A stretch of DNA of 64,000 nucleotides from Fragilaria radians. Lineage: Eukaryota > Bacillariophyta > Fragilariophyceae > Fragilariales > Fragilariaceae. Positions 55,988-64,000 of this stretch are shown piece by piece. The translations under genes were made by a program, and so were the position numbers. Location of the stretch: NCBI GenBank assembly GCA_900642245.1, contig CAAAJI010000029.1, positions 56,339-120,338 of the forward strand, read 5' to 3'. Under the pieces are notes generated by a model. It saw only the letters and a program-made list of their open reading frames with translations, was not told the origin of the DNA and did not search any database. The first letter of the stretch is position 1. The number at the start of each line of letters is the position of its first letter.

Positions 55988-56809
55988 ATGTTGCTTCGAT
56001 CCTTTGCTATCAGAACCAGAAATCCATCATTCAGACAATGTATTCATATATCCATTGCACGGCAAGGGCAACGTGAGCTGCGCTTTTTCTCCGCATTATC
56101 TACTCCCTACTATGTCAAACCAAGTTTGGCCATGGGTCCTCGCATGAAATATGTTGATGCGACTGCGATTCCTTCAGCACATGCACGCGCCTATGATTCT
56201 GATTTGGTTGTAGTGTTGGACATGGATGAATGCCTCATTCACTCACAATTTATGTCTCAAAATTCTGCTGGATTTGCATATCAGACAACTGACGATGATT
56301 TTGATTTTCAAGAGGGCGAATTGAAGAAATTTGATGTGTTACTTCCTGATGGTGATTTGGTACAAGTAAATCAGCGACCTTATCTATTGGAATTTTTGGA
56401 TCGGGTCACGGAACGATTCGAAACTCATGTCTTTACTGCGGCAATGAAGGTGTATGCTAAACCTGTCTTGGATAATCTTGACCCGACTCATACAAAGTTC
56501 ACTAGTCGATGGTATCGTGATAGTTGTGACTTAACCCAGGATGGTACTTATGTGAAGAACTTATCCGTGCTTCAAAAAAATGAAGCAAGGATAGTTTTAG
56601 TCGACAATAATCCAATATCTTTTCTTGCGAATCCCTCCAATGGAATACTTGTGAAATCCTTTTATAACGACGCATCAGATGATACTCTTTTGAATGTATT
56701 GGATCTTCTTGACGAGCTCGATGACTGTGATGATGTCCGACCATATCTTGATCAAAGATTTGGCCTTGCGAGTGCGCTTGAACAAGCTAGAAAAGAAGGA
56801 GCACTCTGA
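55988..56809 (+). CDS. FCP1/SCP-type HAD phosphatase, possibly mitochondrial
   Basis: The ATG at 55988 gives 273 residues; the frame extends upstream but without an ATG. The N-terminus (MLLRSFAIRTRNPSFRQCIH, then ARQGQRELRFFSA) is Arg/Ser-rich, free of acids and amphipathic, like a mitochondrial presequence. The FCP1-homology domain follows: VVVLDMDECLIHS (catalytic Asp at 78 and 80, with Cys where DxDxT proteins have Thr), VNQRPYLLEFLDRV, HVFTAAMKVYAKPVLD, the Lys motif KNLSVL and RIVLVDNNPISF with the metal-binding Asp. All HAD motifs needed for phosphatase activity are present, unlike TIM50, which lacks the catalytic Asp residues. The substrate may be a phosphoprotein. Localisation is inferred from composition only. 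Confidence 0.82.
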   Translation: MLLRSFAIRTRNPSFRQCIHISIARQGQRELRFFSALSTPYYVKPSLAMGPRMKYVDATAIPSAHARAYDSDLVVVLDMDECLIHSQFMSQNSAGFAYQTTDDDFDFQEGELKKFDVLLPDGDLVQVNQRPYLLEFLDRVTERFETHVFTAAMKVYAKPVLDNLDPTHTKFTSRWYRDSCDLTQDGTYVKNLSVLQKNEARIVLVDNNPISFLANPSNGILVKSFYNDASDDTLLNVLDLLDELDDCDDVRPYLDQRFGLASALEQARKEGAL

Positions 56810-57214
56810 TTATCATCGACTGTAGCTATATACATTACATCAATTTTGTTCTCGCAACAGCGCGAGAGATTTTGCTATATTTTATACATAATAATTATAA
56901 TTAGGTCATTAGTTTCAAAAACTGATTACCTAAATTTTTATAAGCTTGCAAAATATAGGGATTGGGACTATAGGTAACATGACTTTATGTCATGGGAAAG
57001 TATTTGACAAAATATTGTTATATAGAAACAAGTCAATTAGAGTCCAACCAGTCATTTGGCACCAAAATTTCCTCCGCTACTTTCATGATAAGATGTGAAC
57101 GACTAACAGCAACCTTTGCCATAATGTGCGCGATTCTTGTTACTGCATCTATTGGAAGCAATTGCATCAAAGCATAAGCAGACTTTTCGGTCATAGGCAT
57201 CCTTGTAGAGCGCC
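56810..57214. other. Short intergenic stretch between convergent genes
   Basis: Contains the probable 3' UTRs of both neighbours. On the minus strand a 78-codon open frame (to 57033) overlaps the end of the HD-domain gene; see findings. Confidence 0.4.
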
Positions 57215-58465
57215 TCAAGGCATCCTTAATCCCATCCGTTCCCATGCAGCCATACAAGAATGCTGCCAAGGGAGATTGACGAATTCAAAGGTAGTTTCCG
57301 ACTTTCTCCCTTTCGCAAGTATATTGTAAACTTCCATATCGCAGTCTTCCCTCGGTGCATCTTGAGGCAATGAATCTTCTAGACGCCGGCTTACGTGATG
57401 GCGCGAAGGTAAATCTCCTAGAAATAGTGACATAGGGGCATCGCCTCCTGTCAATGTTGCAAATGCTGCCAGAAGGGATAAGGCAAGAACTTTTGCACCA
57501 ACATAAATGCGACCAATCTCTAAGTTACGATTTGCTTGATTGCTCAGAGATTGAAGTTCCTCGGAAGATGGAACACCTTGAAAGGAGCAAAATATGATAT
57601 TAGGTTGAAGAAATGAGAAAAAGCTATTCATTTTTTCCACAGCCTCGTGGAAATCGAAAACTGAATAGCAATATTGATGGCGCAATGATTTATTTAACTC
57701 TGGTAGTAAGCTCCATGTATTGTCTAAGAAAAATGAAGCATCCGTGGAACCAAAGTTGCCTAAATCTCGATTGCTCAACAATGCCGCACGTTGTACGGCT
57801 TCCACAATTTCTTGATGTGAGAGAGATAAATCAAACTTCTGATTAGCAAGAGTCATTCGATCAAACAGTCGATCAAGGTGTGACTTTCCGTCAATATTGG
57901 GACGAAATGGAATAGTTGCTTCAATGGAACAAACAATTTGGGCCAAAATTCCCTTGTCAAGTAACGACTCCAAGTAACGGCATGCAGTGAGAGCCGAGAG
58001 AAATTCATTCAAACCTGCAGTAGATGACATATCCTGATCTGGAAGAAATCCAAAAATAGTTAGGCATAGTTGGAGCAGTCCATCTTCTCGATTTGAGTTA
58101 AGTAATAACTTGTTCTCATAATTAGTAAGAACATCAAGTAAAATCCCTTGCTGTCGACAAGAGAATCCTCCATCAACATGGTAGTAAATACAATCATGAA
58201 AATAGGCTGATAGAATTCCTATAGGATCATCCCACCCCTCGGTGATGTCAAAGACATGTTTTACGGAGTGATAATTCCTGGAGGATGTTGACATACTATC
58301 ATGGATGAAAACGGCACAACGCTCTAATTGCAGATTCGTTGGTTCCACGCCCAAGCGTTGAAGTGCAGTATGCATACCAAGGATCAATCTACCAATGTAT
58401 GTTGGTCGTGGAATGGAGGCATTCCCTTTCTCGACGGTTGGAGCCGCTACAGTTACCATTGTCAT
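57215..58465 (-). CDS. HD-superfamily metal-dependent phosphohydrolase-like protein
   Basis: 416 residues from a good ATG. The N-terminal domain carries the signature of the predicted metal-dependent HD phosphohydrolase family (COG4339 type): R63-x-YHS-x2-KH (65-70) and ILSAYFHDCIYYH with His90-Asp91, followed by helices. These residues chelate the metal. The usual members are about 200 aa; here a further 200 residues follow (LSHQEIVEAVQRAALLSNRD, FDFHEAVEKMNSFFSFLQ), including a hydrophobic stretch (GAKVLALSLLAAFATLTGG). The substrate is unknown; this family is thought to act on nucleotides or small phosphates. The C-terminus is uncertain because another open frame overlaps it. Confidence 0.75.
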   Translation of the reverse strand: MTMVTVAAPTVEKGNASIPRPTYIGRLILGMHTALQRLGVEPTNLQLERCAVFIHDSMSTSSRNYHSVKHVFDITEGWDDPIGILSAYFHDCIYYHVDGGFSCRQQGILLDVLTNYENKLLLNSNREDGLLQLCLTIFGFLPDQDMSSTAGLNEFLSALTACRYLESLLDKGILAQIVCSIEATIPFRPNIDGKSHLDRLFDRMTLANQKFDLSLSHQEIVEAVQRAALLSNRDLGNFGSTDASFFLDNTWSLLPELNKSLRHQYCYSVFDFHEAVEKMNSFFSFLQPNIIFCSFQGVPSSEELQSLSNQANRNLEIGRIYVGAKVLALSLLAAFATLTGGDAPMSLFLGDLPSRHHVSRRLEDSLPQDAPREDCDMEVYNILAKGRKSETTFEFVNLPWQHSCMAAWERMGLRMP

Positions 58466-59895
58466 GGCAACACAGAATTTTAAACCTATTCGGAATTGTG
58501 TTTACCTATCCTTTGCTTCAACTACGGTAATACAGTTTCTTAACAATTCTTCCTATGGAATGACGTTTCCCAAAAGGGAACGCGACCCTCCTACCAAAAT
58601 ATGTCTTGAATAGGTGCTAAGTGACATACCATCGCAAACCTACGCATTTATGGCATGCTCGTATTCATATGCAAATTAAATTTGGTTTTTACTGGATATC
58701 CTGATATCCCATGTGGACAGCTAAGATGAGGTTCAAATAACTGTATTTTTCTATTCATTCTATTTTTGGTGAATGGGTATTATTATAACTTGATAATGAT
58801 TGTATGTACATCAAATATGAGCAGCATATCTACCTGCTTTGATATCAGAAAGGATGACCATAACTATACAAATACAAGCAACCCAGCTAGAAGGTCAGAG
58901 ATTAGGCACATCATTCAGGAACAATTTGGTGATCTCAATCCTATTAGTACATGAAACAAATTAAAGGAAAGATTTCTAACTAAATGTGTTTGTATCATGC
59001 TTACATGTGTCTATGATTCATGAAAGCGTTTACTCCATTCTATAATCAACCGAGCAGAAAAACATCAGAAGGCCTTTGGAAATGTGAAAGTAATCATTTC
59101 TAAAGAAAGAACTACTTATTTATTATAAAACATAGATCACCATTCCAAACAATTACAAATAATAGTGACACATCATTAGTGGCACTTATCATGTAAAAAA
59201 TCTAATGAGCTTTCTTCAATCATAAATTAAATTGTTGGGATACAGGAATTTGTATCGGATTTTCTATAGTAAACTAAAACCAAGAAAAAGAAGTTAAAAT
59301 GGAAAACAAGATGAATAATTCTACCAGGATGTATGATAAATTTGTTGAAGAGAGTGATCTGGGCCTGGTGTGGTGCAATTCTGCCTCGGAAAAAGATGCT
59401 TACAAGATTTTATCGTTATCAACCGAAAAAACTTCGAAAACGACAAAGACTAACAAATGATACTACAAACTATTAACTTCCCACAAGGGTGGAATTAATT
59501 TGAATCTTTTTTCTCAAGAATATCATTGATGATTGTCAATTATATACAATACTTTCAAAATAATTGCGTAACTTGTTGTTTAACCTAGTCGATGAAGAGT
59601 TTCAATATGAGTTTCACTTCACTGCATGGTATTTTTTGGTTGAATACCTTCTACTTGAGCAGAATCCCTTCCAAAGCCAACACTGCTGAATCATTCATCA
59701 ATGGAATGGCTGATGCTGCAAATGATACTTGCAATGGAGCGGTTTCCTTCCAGATTGAATCAATCTTGATTTGATAAAATTGATTTTTAATACTGAAAAT
59801 TTTAGATTCATTTTCATCAGCATCAGTCCCACCAAGGTTTTTGGATAATCTTGAAGCGAAAATACTGAAATAAAAAGGGACGGTCGGTCAATTCG
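58466..59895. other. Intergenic stretch between divergent genes
   Basis: About 1.4 kb. AT-rich, no convincing ORF (the 60-codon frame at 59592-59774 has an ATG but no recognisable features). It probably holds two promoters. Confidence 0.4.
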
Positions 59896-61800
59896 ATGAA
59901 GATTGTTGTCGTTAGTATGAGTCTCCTTTTACGTTCTGCTGCTTTATCCATTTCTCAAATGGGTAAAAATATACCTAGAATGAAGCTTTTTCCGTACCAA
60001 CTCGAAGGAGTAGCACAATTGGTTGAGAGAAAGCGCTTGCTCCTTGCTGATGAGATGGGCTTGGGTAAATCTGTTCAATGCATCGAAGCCATCAATACGA
60101 TCAACAAAAAGGATATACGAGTTTTGATTGTATGTCCTAAATCTGTGGTAAATGTTTGGGAATATGAGATACAGAGATGGCTAACCTTGCCGCTTGTACT
60201 TCATGTTGCATCGCCGAAATCATTTCAACTATCAACAAATGGATCGATAACATTAATTAACTATGACATTTGCGCAAAGTTCCAAGATGAACTTCGAAAT
60301 GATAGATATGATGTTCTGATATGTGATGAAGCACATTACTTAAAAACTTGGAGTACCAAACGAACAATTGCAGTTTTGGGTGGAGAAAACAATACTGGAA
60401 TTTCTAGTGAGTATTTATGGCTATTGACAGGCACTCCTGTGATGAATAGACCTGTGGAACTTTATCCTCTTCTTCGAGCAATTAATCCGGATGAATTTCC
60501 CTCTTTCGATGAATATGCCACCCGATATTGTAATCCAAAACCGATTCGACAGTCTACGGGTTCTTCGTACGTTCGAACTTGGATGGATTATTCCGGTGCC
60601 AAAAACCTGGTTGAATTGTCACAACGATTGGCACCAATTATGCTGCGACGGCTCAAAAGTGAAATTCTAAATCAACTTCCTCCTAAGTATCGGTCTTGTG
60701 TTTGTCTATTACCCGAACAGTCAAATGCAGCACAACAGGAACGGGAACGATTGCTGGCCATTTTGGAACAGAAATCCGGCGCGACCCTGGAGCTGGATAG
60801 CTTTGGGGCAAAAGCTGCTGATCTGATTACTTATCTTGGTAAGACTATCAACGTTGATACCAGCGATCCAGAATCTAGAAATATCATTTTAGGGTCCCTT
60901 GCTACCATACGAAAAGAAACAGCGTTAGCAAAATTAGATCCCTCGGTAACTATTTTGCAGGATATGATTAAGGAACACAAGGTTGTAGTTTTTGCGCATC
61001 ATCGTGAACTGATATTGGAGCTCATGAAACAATTTGGAGAACAGGCAGTCTGTATTATGGGTGGGATGAACAGCGAAGCGAGGGCAACTGCGGTTCAAAA
61101 CTTTCAAAACGATGATTCCGTTCGAATTTTCATTGGTTCTGTTCGGGCTGCTGGAGTTGGTTTGACATTAACAGCGGCATCTCATGTTGTTTTTCTTGAG
61201 CTTGATTGGTCACCAAGTGTTATGACTCAGGCAGAAGACCGATGTCATCGCGTGGGACAGAGGAATAGTGTTAACGTACAATACTTTGTTTTCAAGGATA
61301 CGATTGATGAATGGATCGCCAAATCTCTTATGTATAAACAATCTAAGATAGAGCAAATACTTCCAGAAAAGAATTCTGGTTTTGAATCAGAATATGTATT
61401 TGATTTTGGAATCCACAAGGGATTAAAACTGGAGGCCGTGCCACGTAGTTATATTTCCTTCCTGAATCGGAACGAAGTTTGGCGGAATCGTCCAAAACTA
61501 TGGGAGGCTCTATTCTCGATTGGGATTTTACTTGAGGAGCCACCTAAGCATGCTCCCAAGGAATCGAATGAAGCAACATCGATGTCATCAACAACAATCA
61601 CTCCGCCAATGGAACGAAGAGGGGAGTTGGAGTCGTCTCAATCATTTGGCGCTATTGAATACACATTCAACTTTGGTAAACACAAAGGGAAGTCTTGGAG
61701 TGAGGTTCCAGATGATTATCGTAGTTGGATCATTGAAAACGAAGTTTGGAAAACGAATAAGCGACTTGAATATTACCTTCAAGAAACAGGATTATTATAA
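59896..61800 (+). CDS. SNF2-family ATPase (SMARCAL1/ZRANB3 type) with two C-terminal FGKHKG modules
   Basis: 634 residues, single exon. The SF2 core is complete: LFPYQLEGVAQLVERKRLLL and ADEMGLGKS (motif I, 51-59), VLICDEAHYLK (motif II), LLTGTPVMNRP (III), then SVRAAGVGLTLTAASHVVFL (V) and QAEDRCHRVGQ (VI). The compact core with a short insertion is typical of the SMARCAL1/ZRANB3 annealing-helicase group that remodels stalled forks. After the helicase come two copies of a module (EYVFDFGIHKGLKLEAVPRS and EYTFNFGKHKGKSWSEVPDD, each ending NEVW) that resemble the DUF3820/exonuclease X C-terminal domain. The N-terminus (MKIVVVSMSLLLRSAALSIS) is unusually hydrophobic and might be an organelle-targeting sequence. 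No zinc finger or HARP domain is present. Confidence 0.85.
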   Translation: MKIVVVSMSLLLRSAALSISQMGKNIPRMKLFPYQLEGVAQLVERKRLLLADEMGLGKSVQCIEAINTINKKDIRVLIVCPKSVVNVWEYEIQRWLTLPLVLHVASPKSFQLSTNGSITLINYDICAKFQDELRNDRYDVLICDEAHYLKTWSTKRTIAVLGGENNTGISSEYLWLLTGTPVMNRPVELYPLLRAINPDEFPSFDEYATRYCNPKPIRQSTGSSYVRTWMDYSGAKNLVELSQRLAPIMLRRLKSEILNQLPPKYRSCVCLLPEQSNAAQQERERLLAILEQKSGATLELDSFGAKAADLITYLGKTINVDTSDPESRNIILGSLATIRKETALAKLDPSVTILQDMIKEHKVVVFAHHRELILELMKQFGEQAVCIMGGMNSEARATAVQNFQNDDSVRIFIGSVRAAGVGLTLTAASHVVFLELDWSPSVMTQAEDRCHRVGQRNSVNVQYFVFKDTIDEWIAKSLMYKQSKIEQILPEKNSGFESEYVFDFGIHKGLKLEAVPRSYISFLNRNEVWRNRPKLWEALFSIGILLEEPPKHAPKESNEATSMSSTTITPPMERRGELESSQSFGAIEYTFNFGKHKGKSWSEVPDDYRSWIIENEVWKTNKRLEYYLQETGLL

Positions 61801-61860
61801 AGCTATTGCCACCAACGCTCTAGGGATACGCTGAAAATAAAATTTCTATAACCAATGTAA

Positions 61861-63549
61861 TTATTTTCTTTCGAACGAATAATTTTCATCAAGGAGACGT
61901 GGAACAGCTATGGCATGTTGAAGAATACCTTCCATTAGGATTTCCTCAGCAAAGCCAAAATATCCGTGATGAATCCTGAATTTCAATACATGTTCAAGTG
62001 CAAATAGTATATCCTCCTTGTCAATTTGAGAATTATGATTAATATCAATGTTGCTGACTTCAGATTTTTTTAACTGTCCATCTGCATTCGAATCAAGCTT
62101 TCCCACTAAATCTTTCCACGCTATTCTTGCCATATGTCTTCGAATAATAGAGTATACGTTGTCATTACGTACTCGAATTATATCCGGATGTTTTTCGTAA
62201 TACAATCCTATTGTCGGACTGTCATGTTTTCGGAAAAAGTCATGAAACGAGGCGATTCGGTACATTCGTTCTGCAACTATAGGCTTATGCTTCACCATCG
62301 TGACCCTACCAAGGAAATCCACAGAAATGCCTTCATCGTACTGAAGCCATCCAGCATTGGGCTGTGTCCATGTTTCATGAAGGCCAACCTCCAACACCGA
62401 TCCCAAAATTTGAGTAATGTATACATCTACATTTTCGAGTTCTGATTGAAGCATCTCCATGGAAAAATGTTCGTCATCATCATAATCTCGAGATCCTCTG
62501 ATATTTCCACCTTTGAACACAACTGCATCCAGATTTAGTGCGTCACGAAGGATGGTTGCCAAGTAAGTGGCAATTGAAATTCGATTTGAACGGGCTCCTC
62601 TAGATGTTAGAGGTCTGAAGTTTTCAGAGATAAAGCCAAATTGCGTTTCACGCAATGGCCTTAGAATTCCATATGCTTCCTTTGCCATTTGTTGAATGTC
62701 AGCATTGGGATGAAAGTCTTTTACAGTTAGTAGCTCGGTTGTTATTGTCATATTTCCATCACCTTGTTTCTCCCAAGTGATGTCGATTATCCTTGCAAAT
62801 TCTGAATCTGAACCTGGTTTCAACAAGTGAGTTCCATTAATTTTTCGGTCAACCGCATGGTGATCGTGACCACCTATTATCAGAGGGAAGTCAAACTCTC
62901 GAGCCGTTCGCTCGTCTTGTGTTTCATATAGGTGACAAATGGGTAAAAGTAAATCTACGTCCTTTCTAAGGAGTTCGTTGTATGTACGCATCGTCTCCCA
63001 AGGATCTTCAATTATGGCCCCATTGAAACTACCCGGCGGGTAGAGAGACTCGGAGTTTGTTAGGATACCGAGGAGTCCAATCTTACGAATATGATTTCCT
63101 CGGTCGATGACAATTATTTCATGATCCACTTGGCAAGATGAATTGGCAAAAGATTCATGGGACTGCATATTTGTATTGATCCATATCCCTTTGTATTCTC
63201 GTTCCCGGAGCATTAACTGATCATGTGGCAAATCCTTCTCATGGTTTCCCCATGTTAAAAAATCAATTGGTATTGCATTAATCATTCGCATCATACTTTT
63301 ACCCCCATCTAAACTTGAGAGTAAATACGGCATCAGAAAGTCACCACTCAGCAATGATATTGCTTTATCGATCCCAGATTCACGAGATTTGGAATCAATC
63401 AAGGTCTTGAGCGATGCGAAATTATCAAGCGTGTAAACATCTGTGATATGGATGATTCGAAAAGTAATTGATGAATCTTCCTCTGCTATTGATGCGACAA
63501 TCATGCAAAATACGGTAACGTAAAGCAGAATCATTCTTTCAACCTTCAT
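61861..63549 (-). CDS. Secreted 5'-nucleotidase/UshA-like metallophosphatase with EF-hands
   Basis: 562 residues. A signal peptide (MILLYVTVFCMIVASIAEE) starts the protein, so it acts outside the cell or in an endomembrane. The metallophosphoesterase motifs are HITDVYTLDN (the expected DxH reads D-V-Y), LLSGDFL, TWGNHEKD, LLPICHLYE and IIGGHDHH. A 5'-nucleotidase C-terminal domain follows, with FKGGNIRGSRDY at the substrate-binding site. Near the C-terminus two EF-hand-like loops (DSNADGQLKKSE and DINHNSQIDKED, about residues 495-525) suggest Ca2+ control. A role in scavenging phosphate from nucleotides is likely, but the exact substrate is not shown. Ends 60 bp from the stop of the convergent SNF2 gene. 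Confidence 0.85.
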   Translation of the reverse strand: MKVERMILLYVTVFCMIVASIAEEDSSITFRIIHITDVYTLDNFASLKTLIDSKSRESGIDKAISLLSGDFLMPYLLSSLDGGKSMMRMINAIPIDFLTWGNHEKDLPHDQLMLREREYKGIWINTNMQSHESFANSSCQVDHEIIVIDRGNHIRKIGLLGILTNSESLYPPGSFNGAIIEDPWETMRTYNELLRKDVDLLLPICHLYETQDERTAREFDFPLIIGGHDHHAVDRKINGTHLLKPGSDSEFARIIDITWEKQGDGNMTITTELLTVKDFHPNADIQQMAKEAYGILRPLRETQFGFISENFRPLTSRGARSNRISIATYLATILRDALNLDAVVFKGGNIRGSRDYDDDEHFSMEMLQSELENVDVYITQILGSVLEVGLHETWTQPNAGWLQYDEGISVDFLGRVTMVKHKPIVAERMYRIASFHDFFRKHDSPTIGLYYEKHPDIIRVRNDNVYSIIRRHMARIAWKDLVGKLDSNADGQLKKSEVSNIDINHNSQIDKEDILFALEHVLKFRIHHGYFGFAEEILMEGILQHAIAVPRLLDENYSFERK

Positions 63550-63853
63550 CTGTATGTGAGTTCATGTTGTGAGAATAGAATCTTCATCATGCCATGAGTC
63601 GAATCTTTGAGGCGAAAACGATGATGTCACCACATTTAGTTTCGTCATGTGATGAACGACTAATCACAAACCATACTGATGGTCTACAGAAATATGCAGT
63701 ACATTACGTATTCAATACCGTGTTGTCACTAGACAAACTACTTTACAAGTTGGCCTTTTGGAATTTGAGGACAGAATGATTAAAGTACAGAAGAAATTAA
63801 GCGGAATTCAGCAGTAGCAGAGGCAGAGATGCCAACATCCCTACAATTTCCTC
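63550..63853. other. Upstream region of the nucleotidase gene
   Basis: Short stretch with one 61-codon frame (63594-63779) lacking any feature. Probably promoter and 5' UTR of the minus-strand gene. Confidence 0.35.
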
Positions 63854-64000
63854 AAAATAATAGGTATCAATCTAGTTCAATCTATGAAACTTTGCCTTTA
63901 CTTCGTGCAATGGGCATACTGAAGGAATTAAGTCTTAGGAAAATAATTGGTATCAATCTAGTTCAATCTATCAAGCTTTGCCTTTACTTCGTGCATCGGG
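63854..64000. repeat. 86-bp tandem repeat, cut by the right edge
   Basis: AAAATAATAGGTATCAATCT at 63854 recurs as AAAATAATTGGTATCAATCT at 63940, and the next about 60 bp of each copy match with a few changes (TTTGCCTTTACTTCGTGCA is shared). The second unit is truncated by the window end, so copy number is unknown. Confidence 0.8.

Noticed and set aside
59592..59774. 60-codon ORF upstream of the SNF2 gene
   Set aside because: Has an ATG but no signal, domain or coding bias; too short to support.
1..64000. tRNA, rRNA genes and CRISPR arrays
   Set aside because: No clear B-box plus cloverleaf, rRNA core sequence or regularly spaced repeat was seen; short tRNA genes could still be missed without a covariance search.

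Overview
The window looks like nuclear DNA of a photosynthetic stramenopile, most likely a diatom. The genes are eukaryotic (Elongator subunit 1, an AP-3 beta adaptin, a NatA catalytic subunit) and carry short GT-AG introns of about 63-103 bp. Several proteins begin with a secretory signal followed by an ASAF-like motif and a basic, Ser/Thr-rich stretch, the bipartite presequence used to enter secondary plastids. Ty1/copia and Ty3/gypsy relics, mucin-like Thr/Pro-rich membrane proteins and a single-pass LRR protein fit the same picture. The species cannot be named from the sequence. Codon phase was checked across every splice junction proposed below.

Left part (1-26.8 kb). A partial NAA10 N-acetyltransferase runs off the left edge. 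Next come a lipase-fold membrane protein with an Asp at the nucleophile position and a full-length ELP1. A copia element (6433-11286) with 384-bp LTRs and a flanking ACCGTA duplication sits 165 bp upstream of the ELP1 start codon; its pol is broken by two frameshifts. Then follow a RimM-like plastid ribosome-maturation factor, a Thr/Pro-rich transmembrane protein with a cytoplasmic PDZ domain, AP-3 beta, and a large nuclear-looking coiled-coil protein containing a 49-residue duplication.

Middle part (26.8-46.8 kb). This is gene-poor and AT-rich. It holds one member of a predicted plastid coiled-coil family, ARV1, copia and gypsy relics, a plastid PDZ-ferredoxin, and a single-ORF fusion of a sulfotransferase to a fucosyltransferase-like glycosyltransferase.

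Right part (46.8-64 kb). It holds an LRR membrane protein, a 2OG-Fe(II) oxygenase, a gag relic of the same copia lineage, the second plastid coiled-coil paralogue, an unassigned nuclear-type protein, a FCP/SCP-type phosphatase with a possible mitochondrial presequence, an HD-superfamily phosphohydrolase, a SMARCAL1/ZRANB3-type SNF2 ATPase with two C-terminal FGKHKG modules, and a secreted EF-hand 5'-nucleotidase-like enzyme. An 86-bp tandem repeat begins at the right edge.

There are no operons. Neighbours are often convergent and very close (60-100 bp between stop codons at 2.2, 48.9 and 61.8 kb). The themes that link genes are plastid function (RimM, PDZ-ferredoxin, the coiled-coil pair), the cell surface and secretory route (lipase-like protein, PDZ mucin, AP-3, sulfotransferase fusion, LRR protein, nucleotidase) and tRNA or protein modification (ELP1, NAA10). 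The sulfotransferase-fucosyltransferase fusion is the most striking single gene.
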